DNA from: Neobacillus sp. PS3-34
GTDB taxonomy: Bacteria; Bacillota; Bacilli; Bacillales; Cytobacillaceae
NCBI RefSeq assembly: GCF_030915465.1
Contig: NZ_CP133267.1
Span: forward strand, 2,944,501-3,008,500
Reading direction: 5' to 3'
Length of the DNA: 64,000 nucleotides
The notes under the pieces were generated by a model. That model was not told the DNA's origin, made no database searches, and worked only from the letters and a program-made list of their open reading frames with translations. A program made the position numbers and the translations under genes. Positions 55,291-63,498 of this stretch are shown here, in pieces. Numbering within the stretch: position 1 is the first letter of the stretch; each line of letters begins with the position of its first letter.

Positions 55291-56090
55291 AGGCCTATTA
55301 TTCCGTATTACGAATCCGTCTTCTTAATGGCATGCAGTACAGGGCGGCGGCCTGGGCGGGAATAGCCACACAGTTTTTCTTTGGATTTATTTTTATTATG
55401 GCTTTTGAGGCTTTTTATTCACATTCTACCCACCAGGCGCCTATGTCTTTAAAAGAAGTGATTACCTTTGTTTGGCTCCAACAGGCATTCCTGGCATTGA
55501 TTACTCTATGGTTTCGGGACAGTGAGCTTTTCAACCTGATTACCAGCGGCAATATCGCCTATGAGCTTTGCCTGCCCTGGAGCATATATGGATTCTGGTT
55601 TGCCAAGCTTCTGGCCCAACGGGTTTCCAGTGCTCTGCTCAGGTGTTTCCCAGTTTTAATGGTAGCATTTTTAGTGCCTGAGCCGCACCGGATGACCCTG
55701 CCGCCGAGCGCAGCCAATTTTTTATTATTTATGGCAGCATTGCTTTTGGGAGTGCTTATTCTGGTTTCAATCTCAATGTTTTTATATTTATCTGTGTTTT
55801 TAACCATGTCTCCTGCGGGTTCCCTTGTCATTTTTACGATGTTAGGAGAGTTTTTTTCTGGTTTACTTCTTCCTGTTCCTTTGATGCCGGAATGGCTTCA
55901 AAAGATTGCAAACTTACTTCCATTTCGAATGACTGCGGATTTTCCGCTCCGGGTTTATTCTGGAAATATCCCTGCAAGCGAAGCACTCACAGGTATACTT
56001 ATCCAGCTGGGGTGGCTTATCCTTCTCGTTGGGCTTGGAATATTTTCTTTTAAAAAAGTGCTTCGAAACGTTGTTGTACAGGGGGGGTAA
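55287..56090 (+). CDS. ABC-2-type permease, COG4587-like
   Basis: 267-residue membrane subunit with about six hydrophobic helices. The family pattern is an N-terminal helix after YRAAAWAGIATQFFFGFIFI, a conserved cytosolic stretch (LITSGNIAYELCLPWSIYGF) and the C-terminal GILIQLGWLILLVGLGIFSF helix. Substrate unknown; relatives are often labelled multidrug or antibiotic exporters. Start ATGA-overlaps the ATPase stop, and the third gene follows after 6 nt, giving a fixed ATPase-permease-permease unit. Confidence 0.85.
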   Translation: MKAYYSVLRIRLLNGMQYRAAAWAGIATQFFFGFIFIMAFEAFYSHSTHQAPMSLKEVITFVWLQQAFLALITLWFRDSELFNLITSGNIAYELCLPWSIYGFWFAKLLAQRVSSALLRCFPVLMVAFLVPEPHRMTLPPSAANFLLFMAALLLGVLILVSISMFLYLSVFLTMSPAGSLVIFTMLGEFFSGLLLPVPLMPEWLQKIANLLPFRMTADFPLRVYSGNIPASEALTGILIQLGWLILLVGLGIFSFKKVLRNVVVQGG

Positions 56091-56096
56091 GCTGGT

Positions 56097-56882
56097 GTGA
56101 ATATTTACTTTAAATATTTATTTATTCAATGGAAATCCCAATTACAATACCGCACTTCCTTTTGGCTTTTAACAATCGGCCAATTTTTTATGCCATTCAC
56201 CGTTTTTGCCGGCTTGTACTTCTTATTTGAACGTTTCGGCCAACTTAAAGGCTGGGATTTTTATGAGGTAGCCCTATGTTTTGCCGTCATCAATCTAGCC
56301 TTTTCAATGAGCGAATGCTTCGCAAGGGGATTTGACAGTTTTTCTGCTCTCGTTGTAAATGGGGAGTTCGATCGATTGCTCGTTCGTCCAAGAAACACAG
56401 TTCTCCAAGTAATTGGTTCAAAGTTCGAGTTCTCCAAAATGGGAAGAATGCTGCAAAGTGTTGTGATTTTGATTTTGGCACTCGCCAATCTTTCTGTTGA
56501 TTGGAATGCAGTAAAGGTCATAACCCTTTTCCTGATGATTATTGGCGGTGTGTTTATTTTTACTGGGATATTCATTCTTGCCGCTACCATGTGTTTTTGG
56601 ACGGTCCAGGGTTTGGAGGTAGCCAATATATTCACTGATGGTGGAAGGGAAATGGCTAAGTATCCATTAAATATCTATCAAAAATGGGTAACCAGATTTT
56701 TTACCTATGTGATCCCTTTTGGCTGTGTGAATTACCTGCCCCTCCTGTTTATACTTGGGAAAAATAATGGCGGCTATCCCATTTTATATATGATAATGCC
56801 GCTTGCGGGTATTGCATTTATCCTTCCCTGTCTGATCGTTTGGCATATTGGTGTCAGGCATTACCGATCGACAGGCTCGTAA
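56097..56882 (+). CDS. ABC-2-type permease, COG3694-like
   Basis: 261-residue second permease, about six helices. Visible: YRTSFWLLTIGQFFMPFTVFAG, the conserved SFSALVVNGEFDRLLVRPRN segment (DRLLVRP is typical of this family) and FTYVIPFGCVNYLPLL near the end. GTG 56097 follows GGGGGGG. It would form a heterodimeric channel with the preceding permease. A terminator follows. Confidence 0.85.
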   Translation: MNIYFKYLFIQWKSQLQYRTSFWLLTIGQFFMPFTVFAGLYFLFERFGQLKGWDFYEVALCFAVINLAFSMSECFARGFDSFSALVVNGEFDRLLVRPRNTVLQVIGSKFEFSKMGRMLQSVVILILALANLSVDWNAVKVITLFLMIIGGVFIFTGIFILAATMCFWTVQGLEVANIFTDGGREMAKYPLNIYQKWVTRFFTYVIPFGCVNYLPLLFILGKNNGGYPILYMIMPLAGIAFILPCLIVWHIGVRHYRSTGS

Positions 56883-56910
56883 ATAAAGTTTAAGCTTATG
56901 AGTTTAAAAG

Positions 56911-56946
56911 AAATCCCTCATCTAAAGATAGATGGGGGATTTTTTC
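56911..56946 (+). terminator. Terminator of the ABC exporter operon
   Basis: About 14-bp stem AAATCCCTCATCTA/TAGATGGGGGATTT with one G-T mismatch, then T run. Confidence 0.85.
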
Positions 56947-57012
56947 TGAGTATTTTCAGTTCCCGGTGGAAGCCTAATGACTTTTTTACTTATTTACCCA
57001 AAAAAGTTTCCC

Positions 57013-57060
57013 TTGACTAAAAAAATTTACATTGTACAATTAAAATAGGAAACATTTCCT
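57013..57060 (+). promoter_or_regulatory. Probable mntH promoter with downstream dyad
   Basis: TTGACT (57013-57018), 16-bp spacer, TACAAT (57035-57040). It is followed at 57047-57060 by the dyad AGGAAA-CA-TTTCCT, placed about at the start site, where a repressor could act. Confidence 0.5.
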
Positions 57061-57111
57061 TTGCTCCATCATATAATTTTTTTACAAATGTTTGAGGATT
57101 TTTTTACTTAA

Positions 57112-57131
57112 AAAGTTGCCTTAATGCAAAA
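57112..57131 (+). promoter_or_regulatory. Putative MntR-like site
   Basis: AAAGTTGCCTTAATGCAAAA contains TTGC-N6-GCAA and resembles the Mn-responsive MntR box (TTTGCCTNNNGGCAAA type). It lies 36 bp before mntH. Inferred only. Confidence 0.4.
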
Positions 57132-57167
57132 TAATTAGTTTGTACCAATAAGAAGGGGATGATAATC

Positions 57168-58520
57168 ATGGGCGAAAATGCAAAAGAACTGCCACTGGCA
57201 GCCGAACAGGGCTGGAGAAATAAACGAACAGAACCAACTTTACCAGAGGTTTATAGAAGCCTTCGAATACCAAAGAGTGGGTCCTGGATTAAAAAATTTC
57301 TTGCTTTTGCCGGTCCTGGCTATCTGGTTGCTGTCGGCTATATGGATCCGGGTAACTGGGCAACGGATATAGCAGGAGGCTCTCTATTTGGATACACATT
57401 ACTATCTGTTATCCTATTGTCCAATCTGATGGCCATTCTGCTTCAGGCTCTGGCGGGAAAGCTTGGAATTGTAACAGGTAGGGATTTAGCTCAGGCCTGC
57501 CGGGACCATTATAGTAAGCCCGTCGCCATGGGTTTATGGGTTTTATGTGAATTAGCCATTGCTGCCTGTGACTTAGCAGAAGTGATAGGCTCGGCTATCG
57601 CATTAAATCTGTTGTTTGGAATTCCATTGATATATGGTGTCATCATTACTGCTTTAGATGTATTGGTGGTATTGCTGCTTCAGAATAAGGGATTCCGTTA
57701 TATTGAAACGTTGGTGATAGTCTTAATTGTTACGATTGGAGGTTGTTTTGCAACTGAAATGTTTCTTTCTAAGCCTGATGTAGGTGGAATAATGAAAGGC
57801 TTTGTTCCAAGCACAGAGATTATTAGTAACCCAACCATGCTATATATTGCGATTGGTATATTAGGAGCAACCGTAATGCCGCACAATTTATACCTTCATT
57901 CATCCATTGTTCAAACTCGAAAGTATAAACAAACTAGCTTGGGAAAGAGAGAGGCTATTAAATATGCAACATGGGATTCAACCATTGCCCTGTTCTTTGC
58001 ATTATTTATCAATGCTGCCATCTTGATCCTTTCCGCTGCTACATTCCATAAAGCAGGAATGACGGATGTGGCAGATATTAATGATGCTTATCATTTACTT
58101 ACTCCGATTTTAGGAACGACAATTGGAAGTATCTTATTTGGAGTTGCATTGTTAGCTTCAGGTCAAAACTCAACATTAACAGGAACTTTGGCTGGTCAAA
58201 TTGTCATGGAAGGATTTTTAAATATTCGCCTGGCTGCCTGGCTAAGGAGGCTTATTACCCGATTAATTGCTATTGTCCCTGCTGTAATTGTAACTGGTCT
58301 TTATGGTGAAAGCGGAACAACACAACTACTCATATTGAGTCAAGTAATACTATCTTTACAACTTTCTTTCGCCGTAGTACCTCTAATTAAATTTACAAGC
58401 GATAAAAAGAAAATGGGTGAGTTCGTCAATCCATTATGGTTGAAGTCTCTTGCTTGGTTTGTTGCTTTTGTAATCATTAGCTTAAATGTATATTTACTTT
58501 TTCAAACGTTTTTCGGTTAA
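57168..58520 (+). CDS. mntH: MntH, Nramp-family Mn2+/H+ symporter
   Basis: Proton-coupled manganese importer. About 450 residues with 11-12 helices. Visible: [19 protein letters not shown] (DPGN metal motif in helix 1), [37 protein letters not shown] (MPHN motif in helix 6), and [22 protein letters not shown] 57168 fits the AAGGGG RBS better than the ATG at 57159. Intact frame. Mn control is suggested by the sites upstream. Confidence 0.95.
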   Translation: MGENAKELPLAAEQGWRNKRTEPTLPEVYRSLRIPKSGSWIKKFLAFAGPGYLVAVGYMDPGNWATDIAGGSLFGYTLLSVILLSNLMAILLQALAGKLGIVTGRDLAQACRDHYSKPVAMGLWVLCELAIAACDLAEVIGSAIALNLLFGIPLIYGVIITALDVLVVLLLQNKGFRYIETLVIVLIVTIGGCFATEMFLSKPDVGGIMKGFVPSTEIISNPTMLYIAIGILGATVMPHNLYLHSSIVQTRKYKQTSLGKREAIKYATWDSTIALFFALFINAAILILSAATFHKAGMTDVADINDAYHLLTPILGTTIGSILFGVALLASGQNSTLTGTLAGQIVMEGFLNIRLAAWLRRLITRLIAIVPAVIVTGLYGESGTTQLLILSQVILSLQLSFAVVPLIKFTSDKKKMGEFVNPLWLKSLAWFVAFVIISLNVYLLFQTFFG

Positions 58521-58539
58521 TGATGTGAAAATAGAAACA

Positions 58540-58573
58540 AAAATGGCATAGATGATTCCTATGCCATTTTGTA
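58540..58573. terminator. Bidirectional terminator between mntH and the VOC gene
   Basis: Perfect 12-bp stem AAAATGGCATAG/CTATGCCATTTT, 7-nt loop. Confidence 0.9.
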
Positions 58574-58618
58574 TGTTTGTTATCGCAAAAAATTCCCCAG
58601 GTTTACATTGATGATTGA

Positions 58619-58981
58619 TTATCCCTTCAATAAGAAGGTATTATCATCTTCATCTTTAAATTGTACGAACGTTCCCCATTGCATCTGATTTGGCTCTCCC
58701 AAAAACTCTACACCTTTTGATTTCATTGTTTCGTATGTACCTAAAATATCGTCGCATTCAAAAACGATCGATGCTTTCATATTTTCTGAGCCTTTCATCA
58801 TCGCCTTAGGATAGATAACTAAATGAGATGGAGCATTTTTAGGAGATACCTCAAGCCATTGCGCATTTGGACCCATCGGATGGTCTGCAACAACCTCGAA
58901 ACCGACTTTTTCTACCCAAAATGTTTTTGCTTTTTGCTGGTCTTCGACATATACGGCTACGGTTGAGATTTGCCTTATCAT
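58619..58981 (-). CDS. VOC (glyoxalase/bleomycin-resistance fold) protein
   Basis: 120-residue protein of the vicinal-oxygen-chelate superfamily with two beta-alpha-beta-beta-beta modules: VAVYVEDQQKAKTFWVEKVGF (N-terminal module), then SIVFECDDILGTYETMKSKGVEF and a final FVQFKDEDDNTFLL. The usual metal ligands are only partly present, so the activity (lyase, dioxygenase or binding protein) cannot be named. Monocistronic, converging on mntH. RBS weak (GAGGATG). Confidence 0.82.
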   Translation of the reverse strand: MIRQISTVAVYVEDQQKAKTFWVEKVGFEVVADHPMGPNAQWLEVSPKNAPSHLVIYPKAMMKGSENMKASIVFECDDILGTYETMKSKGVEFLGEPNQMQWGTFVQFKDEDDNTFLLKG

Positions 58982-59014
58982 TTTATCATCCTCAAAAAGT
59001 AAGTAGATTTTTTT

Positions 59015-59244
59015 GGCTGTTTTCTAAAAGATTGTTGTTTTGTAAATAGGTTTTTAAAAGCAAATCGTTGAAAACGAAGTTGATTGGAGCGGAAGGTGCG
59101 AGACTCCTGCGGGAGCAGCGGGACAGGTGAGACCCCGCAGACGCTGTGCGCCGAGGAGGCTCACCGCCCGCCCCGCGGAAAGCGAGCATCCTGGAGTGGA
59201 AATCAACTACTCCTTATATACCAACAAAGTATACGAAAACAGCC
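59015..59244 (-). mobile_element. MITE-like element, copy 2 (230 bp), with target duplication
   Basis: Ends are perfect inverted repeats GGCTGTTTTC (59015-59024) and GAAAACAGCC (59235-59244). It is flanked on both sides by ATTTTTTT (59007-59014 and 59245-59252), an apparent 8-bp target-site duplication, though low-complexity. The body is the reverse complement of the element at 34242-34531 without the extra 60 bp. GC-rich core, no ORF worth calling. It sits just upstream of the VOC gene start. Confidence 0.7.
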
Positions 59245-59252
59245 ATTTTTTT

Positions 59253-59445
59253 ATATAGTACAAATTAGCTCAACCCATCGTCAAATCCTTCTCGCAAAGC
59301 CTTACAAAAAAACCTTTCCTACTAAAGTTGGGTAATACCTATTAAAAAAACACTCCAATGGTAACTATGTTAATATATTCAGAATTGTTAAACTATTAAT
59401 AACATCATGGGTTGGCTTCAATTAAATCTGTCAGGAGGGAATAAG
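59253..59445. other. Gap between the MITE-like copy and the protease gene
   Basis: AT-rich, should hold the protease promoter. I see no strong -35/-10 pair; TTAATA/TATTCA-type sequences around 59368-59400 are weak. Confidence 0.35.
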
Positions 59446-60407
59446 ATGGAGCGAGAGATGCGCTTGATTCCGTACCAGTTGATTGCAGAGGTTGAAGAGG
59501 TAACCGAGGTGCCAGACGGGGTTGAACTGATTCAAGCCCCGAAGGTATGGGAGAAATCGAAGGGCAAGGGAATGACGATTGCCATTTTGGATACCGGCTG
59601 TGATGTTACCCATCCCGACTTGAAAGATCGGATTATTGGTGGGCGGAATTTTACCGATGATGACAATGGGAGTCCGGATGTTTTTAAGGATTATAATGGT
59701 CATGGTACCCATGTAGCCGGGACGATGGCAGCCAGCGAAAACCATGCTGGAGTTATTGGTGTCGCACCCGAAGCAAATTTATTTATTATCAAGGTCCTCG
59801 ATAAAAATGGTTCAGGCCATTATGAATGGATCATTAATGGGATTAATTTAGCTATTGAACAAAAGGTCGATATTATCTCGATGAGCCTTGGCGGCGCGAG
59901 GATGTTCCAGAATTGCATCAGGCAATTCAAAAAGCAGTCGAAAATAATATTCTCGTTGTCTGTGCGGCCGGCAATGAAGGGGATGGACAGGATTCAACCG
60001 ATGAACTTGGTTATCCGGGTTCATATAACGAAGTCATTAGTGTAGGGGCCATTAATTTGCAGCGCCACTCTTCTGAGTTTACTAACTCTAATAACGAAGT
60101 CGATTTAGTTGCTCCTGGAGAGGAAATTTTATCAACCTTTAAGGATGGTAAATATGCCAAGCTTAGCGGGACTTCAATGGCGACCCCGCATGTATCCGGT
60201 GCGCTTGCACTTATTAAAGATATTTCGAACAGAAGCTTTGAGAGAAATTTAACCGGGCCAGAACTGTATGCCCAATTAATTAAGAGAACCGTTCCTTTAG
60301 GAACCTCTCCGAAAATTGAGGGCAATGGGATGCTATATTTAACAGCTGTTGACTATTTGACCGAAATATTTAGCCAAAACGTCACTGCTGAAGTGGTCAA
60401 TGTATGA
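59446..60407 (+). CDS. Intracellular serine protease, subtilisin family (Isp) (frameshift near 59895)
   Basis: Cytosolic subtilisin of the IspA type. It has no signal peptide; the short N-terminal extension (MRLIPYQL) matches the inhibitory LIPY motif of Isp propeptides. The triad is visible: Asp in AILDTGCDVTHPD, His in NGHGTHVAGTMA, and after the break Ser in LSGTSMATPHVSGALAL, plus oxyanion Asn in CAAGNEGDG. The frame breaks at about 59895; a GGCCC original restores SMSLGGPEDVPELHQAI. ATG 59446 follows AGGAGGG. About 320 residues. It overlaps the nuclease gene by 4 bp. In Bacillus Isp acts mainly in late growth and sporulation. Confidence 0.93.
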
Positions 60408-61195
60408 TGAACACCCCTGAATTTCTTTTAAAAGAAAAGGAAGGCTTAAAAGAGTACTGTGTTTACTATGATGAACAGGCAGATATTGAAATCAGGAAAA
60501 GCTATTATCAAAGCATTTCATTTAATGGATCTGAACTAAAAGAAAGTATCCATACTCTCCTTGAAGAAACACATACCAAAAAGCTTGAATATGCTCCGCA
60601 CCGCTATTTATATCCATGGGTGGATTTGCAGGAAAACAGGGAATTAAAGAGCCTCTACTCAGGAAAAAGAATGGATCCTGCAGAAACAATAAAACATGAT
60701 TATCAAATACTTGAATTGGAGGAAAATGGGGTCATCGCTGCGTCAGGCGAAACTCTCTTAAACTGTGAGCATGTTGTCCCCCAATCCTGGTTCAATAAAA
60801 TGGAGCCAATGAGAGGAGATTTGCATCATCTATTTGCCTGTGAGCCCGGTTGCAACAGCAGCCGTGGCAACAGCCCCTATGCTGATTTTCCTGATTATGT
60901 ACCTGAAGGACAAGCTTTAGGAATCAGGAGTGGCTGCGGAAAGGCAGAAGAAGACAAGTTTGAGCCAGAGTACGGAAAAGGAATCGTCGCCAGGGCTTCG
61001 TTCTATTTCCTTCTTCGATATAGGAATGTTATTAACAAAGAAATGGTTAATGTACCTCTTTTATTGAAATGGCATCAAAAGTTCCCAACTTCCCTCTATG
61101 AAAAACACCGGAACCTGGCAATTTATGAATTACAGGGTAATCGTAATCCATTTATTGATTTTCCGGAGCTGGCAGAAAAAATGGCAGACATTTAA
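60404..61195 (+). CDS. Endonuclease I (EndA/NucM) family nuclease, no signal peptide
   Basis: 263-residue nuclease of the beta-beta-alpha-metal endonuclease I family. Visible: CEHVVPQSWFNKMEPMRGDLHHLF (general-base His in outline), ACEPGCNSSRGNSPYADFP (metal Asn and Arg), and KGIVARASFYFLLRYRN in the C-terminal part. Family members such as B. subtilis Bsn are secreted, but this protein has no signal peptide and starts MNTPEFLLKEKEG. ATG 60404 overlaps the protease stop (ATGA), so both are made from one message. A cytosolic nuclease must be held inactive or act on purpose inside the cell; activation or removal by the neighbouring protease is one guess. Terminator follows. Confidence 0.85.
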   Translation: MMNTPEFLLKEKEGLKEYCVYYDEQADIEIRKSYYQSISFNGSELKESIHTLLEETHTKKLEYAPHRYLYPWVDLQENRELKSLYSGKRMDPAETIKHDYQILELEENGVIAASGETLLNCEHVVPQSWFNKMEPMRGDLHHLFACEPGCNSSRGNSPYADFPDYVPEGQALGIRSGCGKAEEDKFEPEYGKGIVARASFYFLLRYRNVINKEMVNVPLLLKWHQKFPTSLYEKHRNLAIYELQGNRNPFIDFPELAEKMADI

Positions 61196-61199
61196 AAAG

Positions 61200-61237
61200 A
61201 ACAAACCCTCTTTCGAAATTGAAAGGGGGTTTGTTTA
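61200..61237. terminator. Bidirectional terminator between the nuclease gene and yfiY
   Basis: 15-bp stem AACAAACCCTCTTTC/GAAAGGGGGTTTGTT with one mismatch, 6-nt loop, T run. Confidence 0.9.
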
Positions 61238-61264
61238 TTAAGCTGCAAGATATGAGAAAATGTA

Positions 61265-62245
61265 TTATTTCATTATTTTTTCAAGGTCATCCAGCATAAT
61301 ATTTGCAGCTAACACTCCGCCAGCAGTATTCCAGGTAGCATCACTGACCTCGTAAGCTTTTCCGTTTTTAACTACTTTTAGATTTTTCCAAAGAGGATCA
61401 TTTGTCCATTCTTTTGCTGTATTAAGAGCTTGTTTATCACCTTTTGGTGCATAAGTGAAATAGAAGAGAATGTCGCCATCCATTTTAGGAATGACTTCTT
61501 TTCCTACTTCTACGGCAAGATTTCCAAGCTTATTATCTGGAGTGAATAGCTCTTTCTGTTGGGAAGCGCGTTTAAAGCCAAGCTGGTCGAAAATAATCCC
61601 GGAAAAGGAATCTGTGTAATAAATGCGTGACTTACCTGCCATGAAACGAACGACAGATACTTCTTGATTTACTTTGTCACCCAGTTTTTGCTTTACATCT
61701 TCTACGTGCTTGTCAAAATCCGCTAAAACCTGTTTGCCCTTTTCCTCACGGTTTAGTGCTTTTGCGTATAATTTAAAGTTATCCTTCCAATCACCACGGA
61801 GTGTTTCCGAAAAAACTGTAGGAGCAATCGCACTCAGCTGTTCGTAAACAGCTTCCTGGCGCAGCTTGTTTCCGATAATTAAATCCGGTTTCAAGGAAGC
61901 GATTTTTTCTAAATTCACTTCAGGCTCTACTCCTACTACTTCGACACCGTCCATATCCTTTTTAATATGGTCGTACCATGGGTCGCCAAGCCAGGATTGG
62001 ACCGCACCCACCGGTTTAACTCCCAGGGCCAACAATGCTTCTGTACCTTCATTTGTAAGAACAACAACCCTTTTAGGTGTTTTTTCTAATTTCGTTGTTC
62101 CCATTGCGTGTTCAATTGTGTAGCTGGTGTTTTTTGTGGCATCCTTTTTCTCAGCTGTCTTTTCCTCTGAATCGCTTCCGCAAGCAGAGAGAAGGAAGAT
62201 GGCAATGAGAGAAATCATTGTAAATAATGGTTTAAAGCCTTTCAT
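61265..62245 (-). CDS. yfiY: YfiY-like siderophore-binding lipoprotein
   Basis: 326-residue substrate-binding protein of an iron-siderophore ABC importer (hydroxamate/citrate-hydroxamate type such as schizokinen in B. subtilis YfiYZ-YfhA). Signal peptide with lipobox LLSACGS; the Cys would be lipidated by Lgt. Two lobes: RVVVLTNEGTEALLALGVKPVG and EKIASLKPDLIIGNK (N lobe), a long linker helix (EEKGKQVLADFDKHVEDVK), then the C lobe ending GGVLAANIMLDDLEKIM. GGAGGCTAC precedes the ATG. Divergent from yfiZ across Fur boxes. Confidence 0.9.
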   Translation of the reverse strand: MKGFKPLFTMISLIAIFLLSACGSDSEEKTAEKKDATKNTSYTIEHAMGTTKLEKTPKRVVVLTNEGTEALLALGVKPVGAVQSWLGDPWYDHIKKDMDGVEVVGVEPEVNLEKIASLKPDLIIGNKLRQEAVYEQLSAIAPTVFSETLRGDWKDNFKLYAKALNREEKGKQVLADFDKHVEDVKQKLGDKVNQEVSVVRFMAGKSRIYYTDSFSGIIFDQLGFKRASQQKELFTPDNKLGNLAVEVGKEVIPKMDGDILFYFTYAPKGDKQALNTAKEWTNDPLWKNLKVVKNGKAYEVSDATWNTAGGVLAANIMLDDLEKIMK

Positions 62246-62275
62246 AAAATGTAGCCTCCTATTATGTATTAGTAA

Positions 62276-62290
62276 TGATAATCATTATCA
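62276..62290. promoter_or_regulatory. Fur box 1 (yfiY side)
   Basis: TGATAATCATTATCA, a perfect 7-1-7 Fur box, 31 bp upstream of the yfiY start codon. Confidence 0.93.
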
Positions 62291-62338
62291 ATGACATCAC
62301 CATCTTAAAACGAATTATTTACCAAGTCAACATGAAAA

Positions 62339-62406
62339 TGAGAAAGATTCTCAAATAATTTTCCAAATAGTGAAAATGTGAATTTTGTAATTGAAAATGA
62401 TTATCA
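62339..62406. promoter_or_regulatory. Fur box 2 and a weaker third dyad (yfiZ side)
   Basis: 62392-62406 TGAAAATGATTATCA matches the Fur 7-1-7 box at 14 of 15 positions and overlaps a second register (TGATTATCAAAATCA). 62339-62353 TGAGAAAGATTCTCA is a dyad with partial Fur similarity. Together these give iron control in both directions. Confidence 0.8.
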
Positions 62407-62493
62407 AAATCATTGACAGATACTCCCTGGTAAAATAGACTTAAAAATGTGAGATTTCTTATATAATTCATAGAGTTTGGAAAGGTATTCCTT

Positions 62494-63498
62494 ATGCTTT
62501 TAAAAAATAAAGGCCAGAAATGGTTCGGACTTTTTCTGGCAATGATCATTCTAATTTTTTTAATGTGTGCCAGCATTGTATATGGATATACGGATACGAC
62601 CTGGAAGATGGCCATCGATGCTTTTCAACATTTTAATGGTTCAAATGAACATCTCGTCATACAATCTGTAAGATTACCACGTTCTTTAATCGCAGCAGCA
62701 GTAGGGGCAAGCTTAGCTGTTTCTGGAGTTTTGATGCAGACACTAACGAAAAACCCGCTGGCATCCCCGGATATCTTTGGGATAAATGCTGGAGCAGGAG
62801 CTGCCGTCGTAATAGCCGTTACGATCTTTGGTATTGGTAATCTTCACTTATTCACATGGCTGTCTTTCCTTGGAGCTGCAATCGCTGCCATAAGTGTATA
62901 TGCGGTTGGCTCGGGAGGAAGGGAAGGGCTGACCCCTATGAAGCTTACCCTAGCAGGAGCAGCGATGACAGCATTGTTCGCCTCCTTTACACAGGGGCTT
63001 TTGGTTTTAAATGAAGCAGCTTTGGAGCAAGTGTTATTTTGGCTTGCAGGGTCGGTTTCCGGAAGAAAGCTTGAGAATTTAACCGTTGTCCTTCCCTATA
63101 TGGCGGCAGGCTTGGCGGGAGCCCTTTTAATTGCTGCCAGGATGAATGTTTTATCGATGGGAGAAGATGTCGCCAAAGGGCTAGGTGTCAACACAGTCCT
63201 TTTAAAAATAAGCATCGGCATCATTGTTATCCTTCTATCTGGTGGTGCAGTTGCTGTTGCAGGGCCGATTGGCTTTATCGGAATCGTGATTCCGCATCTT
63301 ACACGCTCGATTGTAGGAATTGATCATCGTTGGGTGATTCCTTTTGCGGGGCTTCTCGGAGGAGTGCTTTTGGTTGCAGCAGATATTGCATCAAGGTATA
63401 TCATGATGCCACAGGAAATTCCGGTCGGGGTTATGACAGCCATCATCGGAACCCCATTCTTTATTTACATTGCCAGAAAGGGGTTCAACGGGCGATGA
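62494..63498 (+). CDS. yfiZ: YfiZ-like FecCD-family siderophore permease
   Basis: 334-residue inner-membrane permease of the BtuC/FecCD fold, about ten helices. Visible: RLPRSLIAAAVGASLAVSGVL, MQTLTKNPLASPDIFGINAGA (the NPLA-PxxxG family motif), LSMGEDVAKGLGVN (contact with the ATPase), GPIGFIGIVIPHLTRSIVG and the last helix pair. Intact. ATG 62494 follows GGAAAGG. Overlaps yfhA by 4 bp. Confidence 0.94.
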   Translation: MLLKNKGQKWFGLFLAMIILIFLMCASIVYGYTDTTWKMAIDAFQHFNGSNEHLVIQSVRLPRSLIAAAVGASLAVSGVLMQTLTKNPLASPDIFGINAGAGAAVVIAVTIFGIGNLHLFTWLSFLGAAIAAISVYAVGSGGREGLTPMKLTLAGAAMTALFASFTQGLLVLNEAALEQVLFWLAGSVSGRKLENLTVVLPYMAAGLAGALLIAARMNVLSMGEDVAKGLGVNTVLLKISIGIIVILLSGGAVAVAGPIGFIGIVIPHLTRSIVGIDHRWVIPFAGLLGGVLLVAADIASRYIMMPQEIPVGVMTAIIGTPFFIYIARKGFNGR

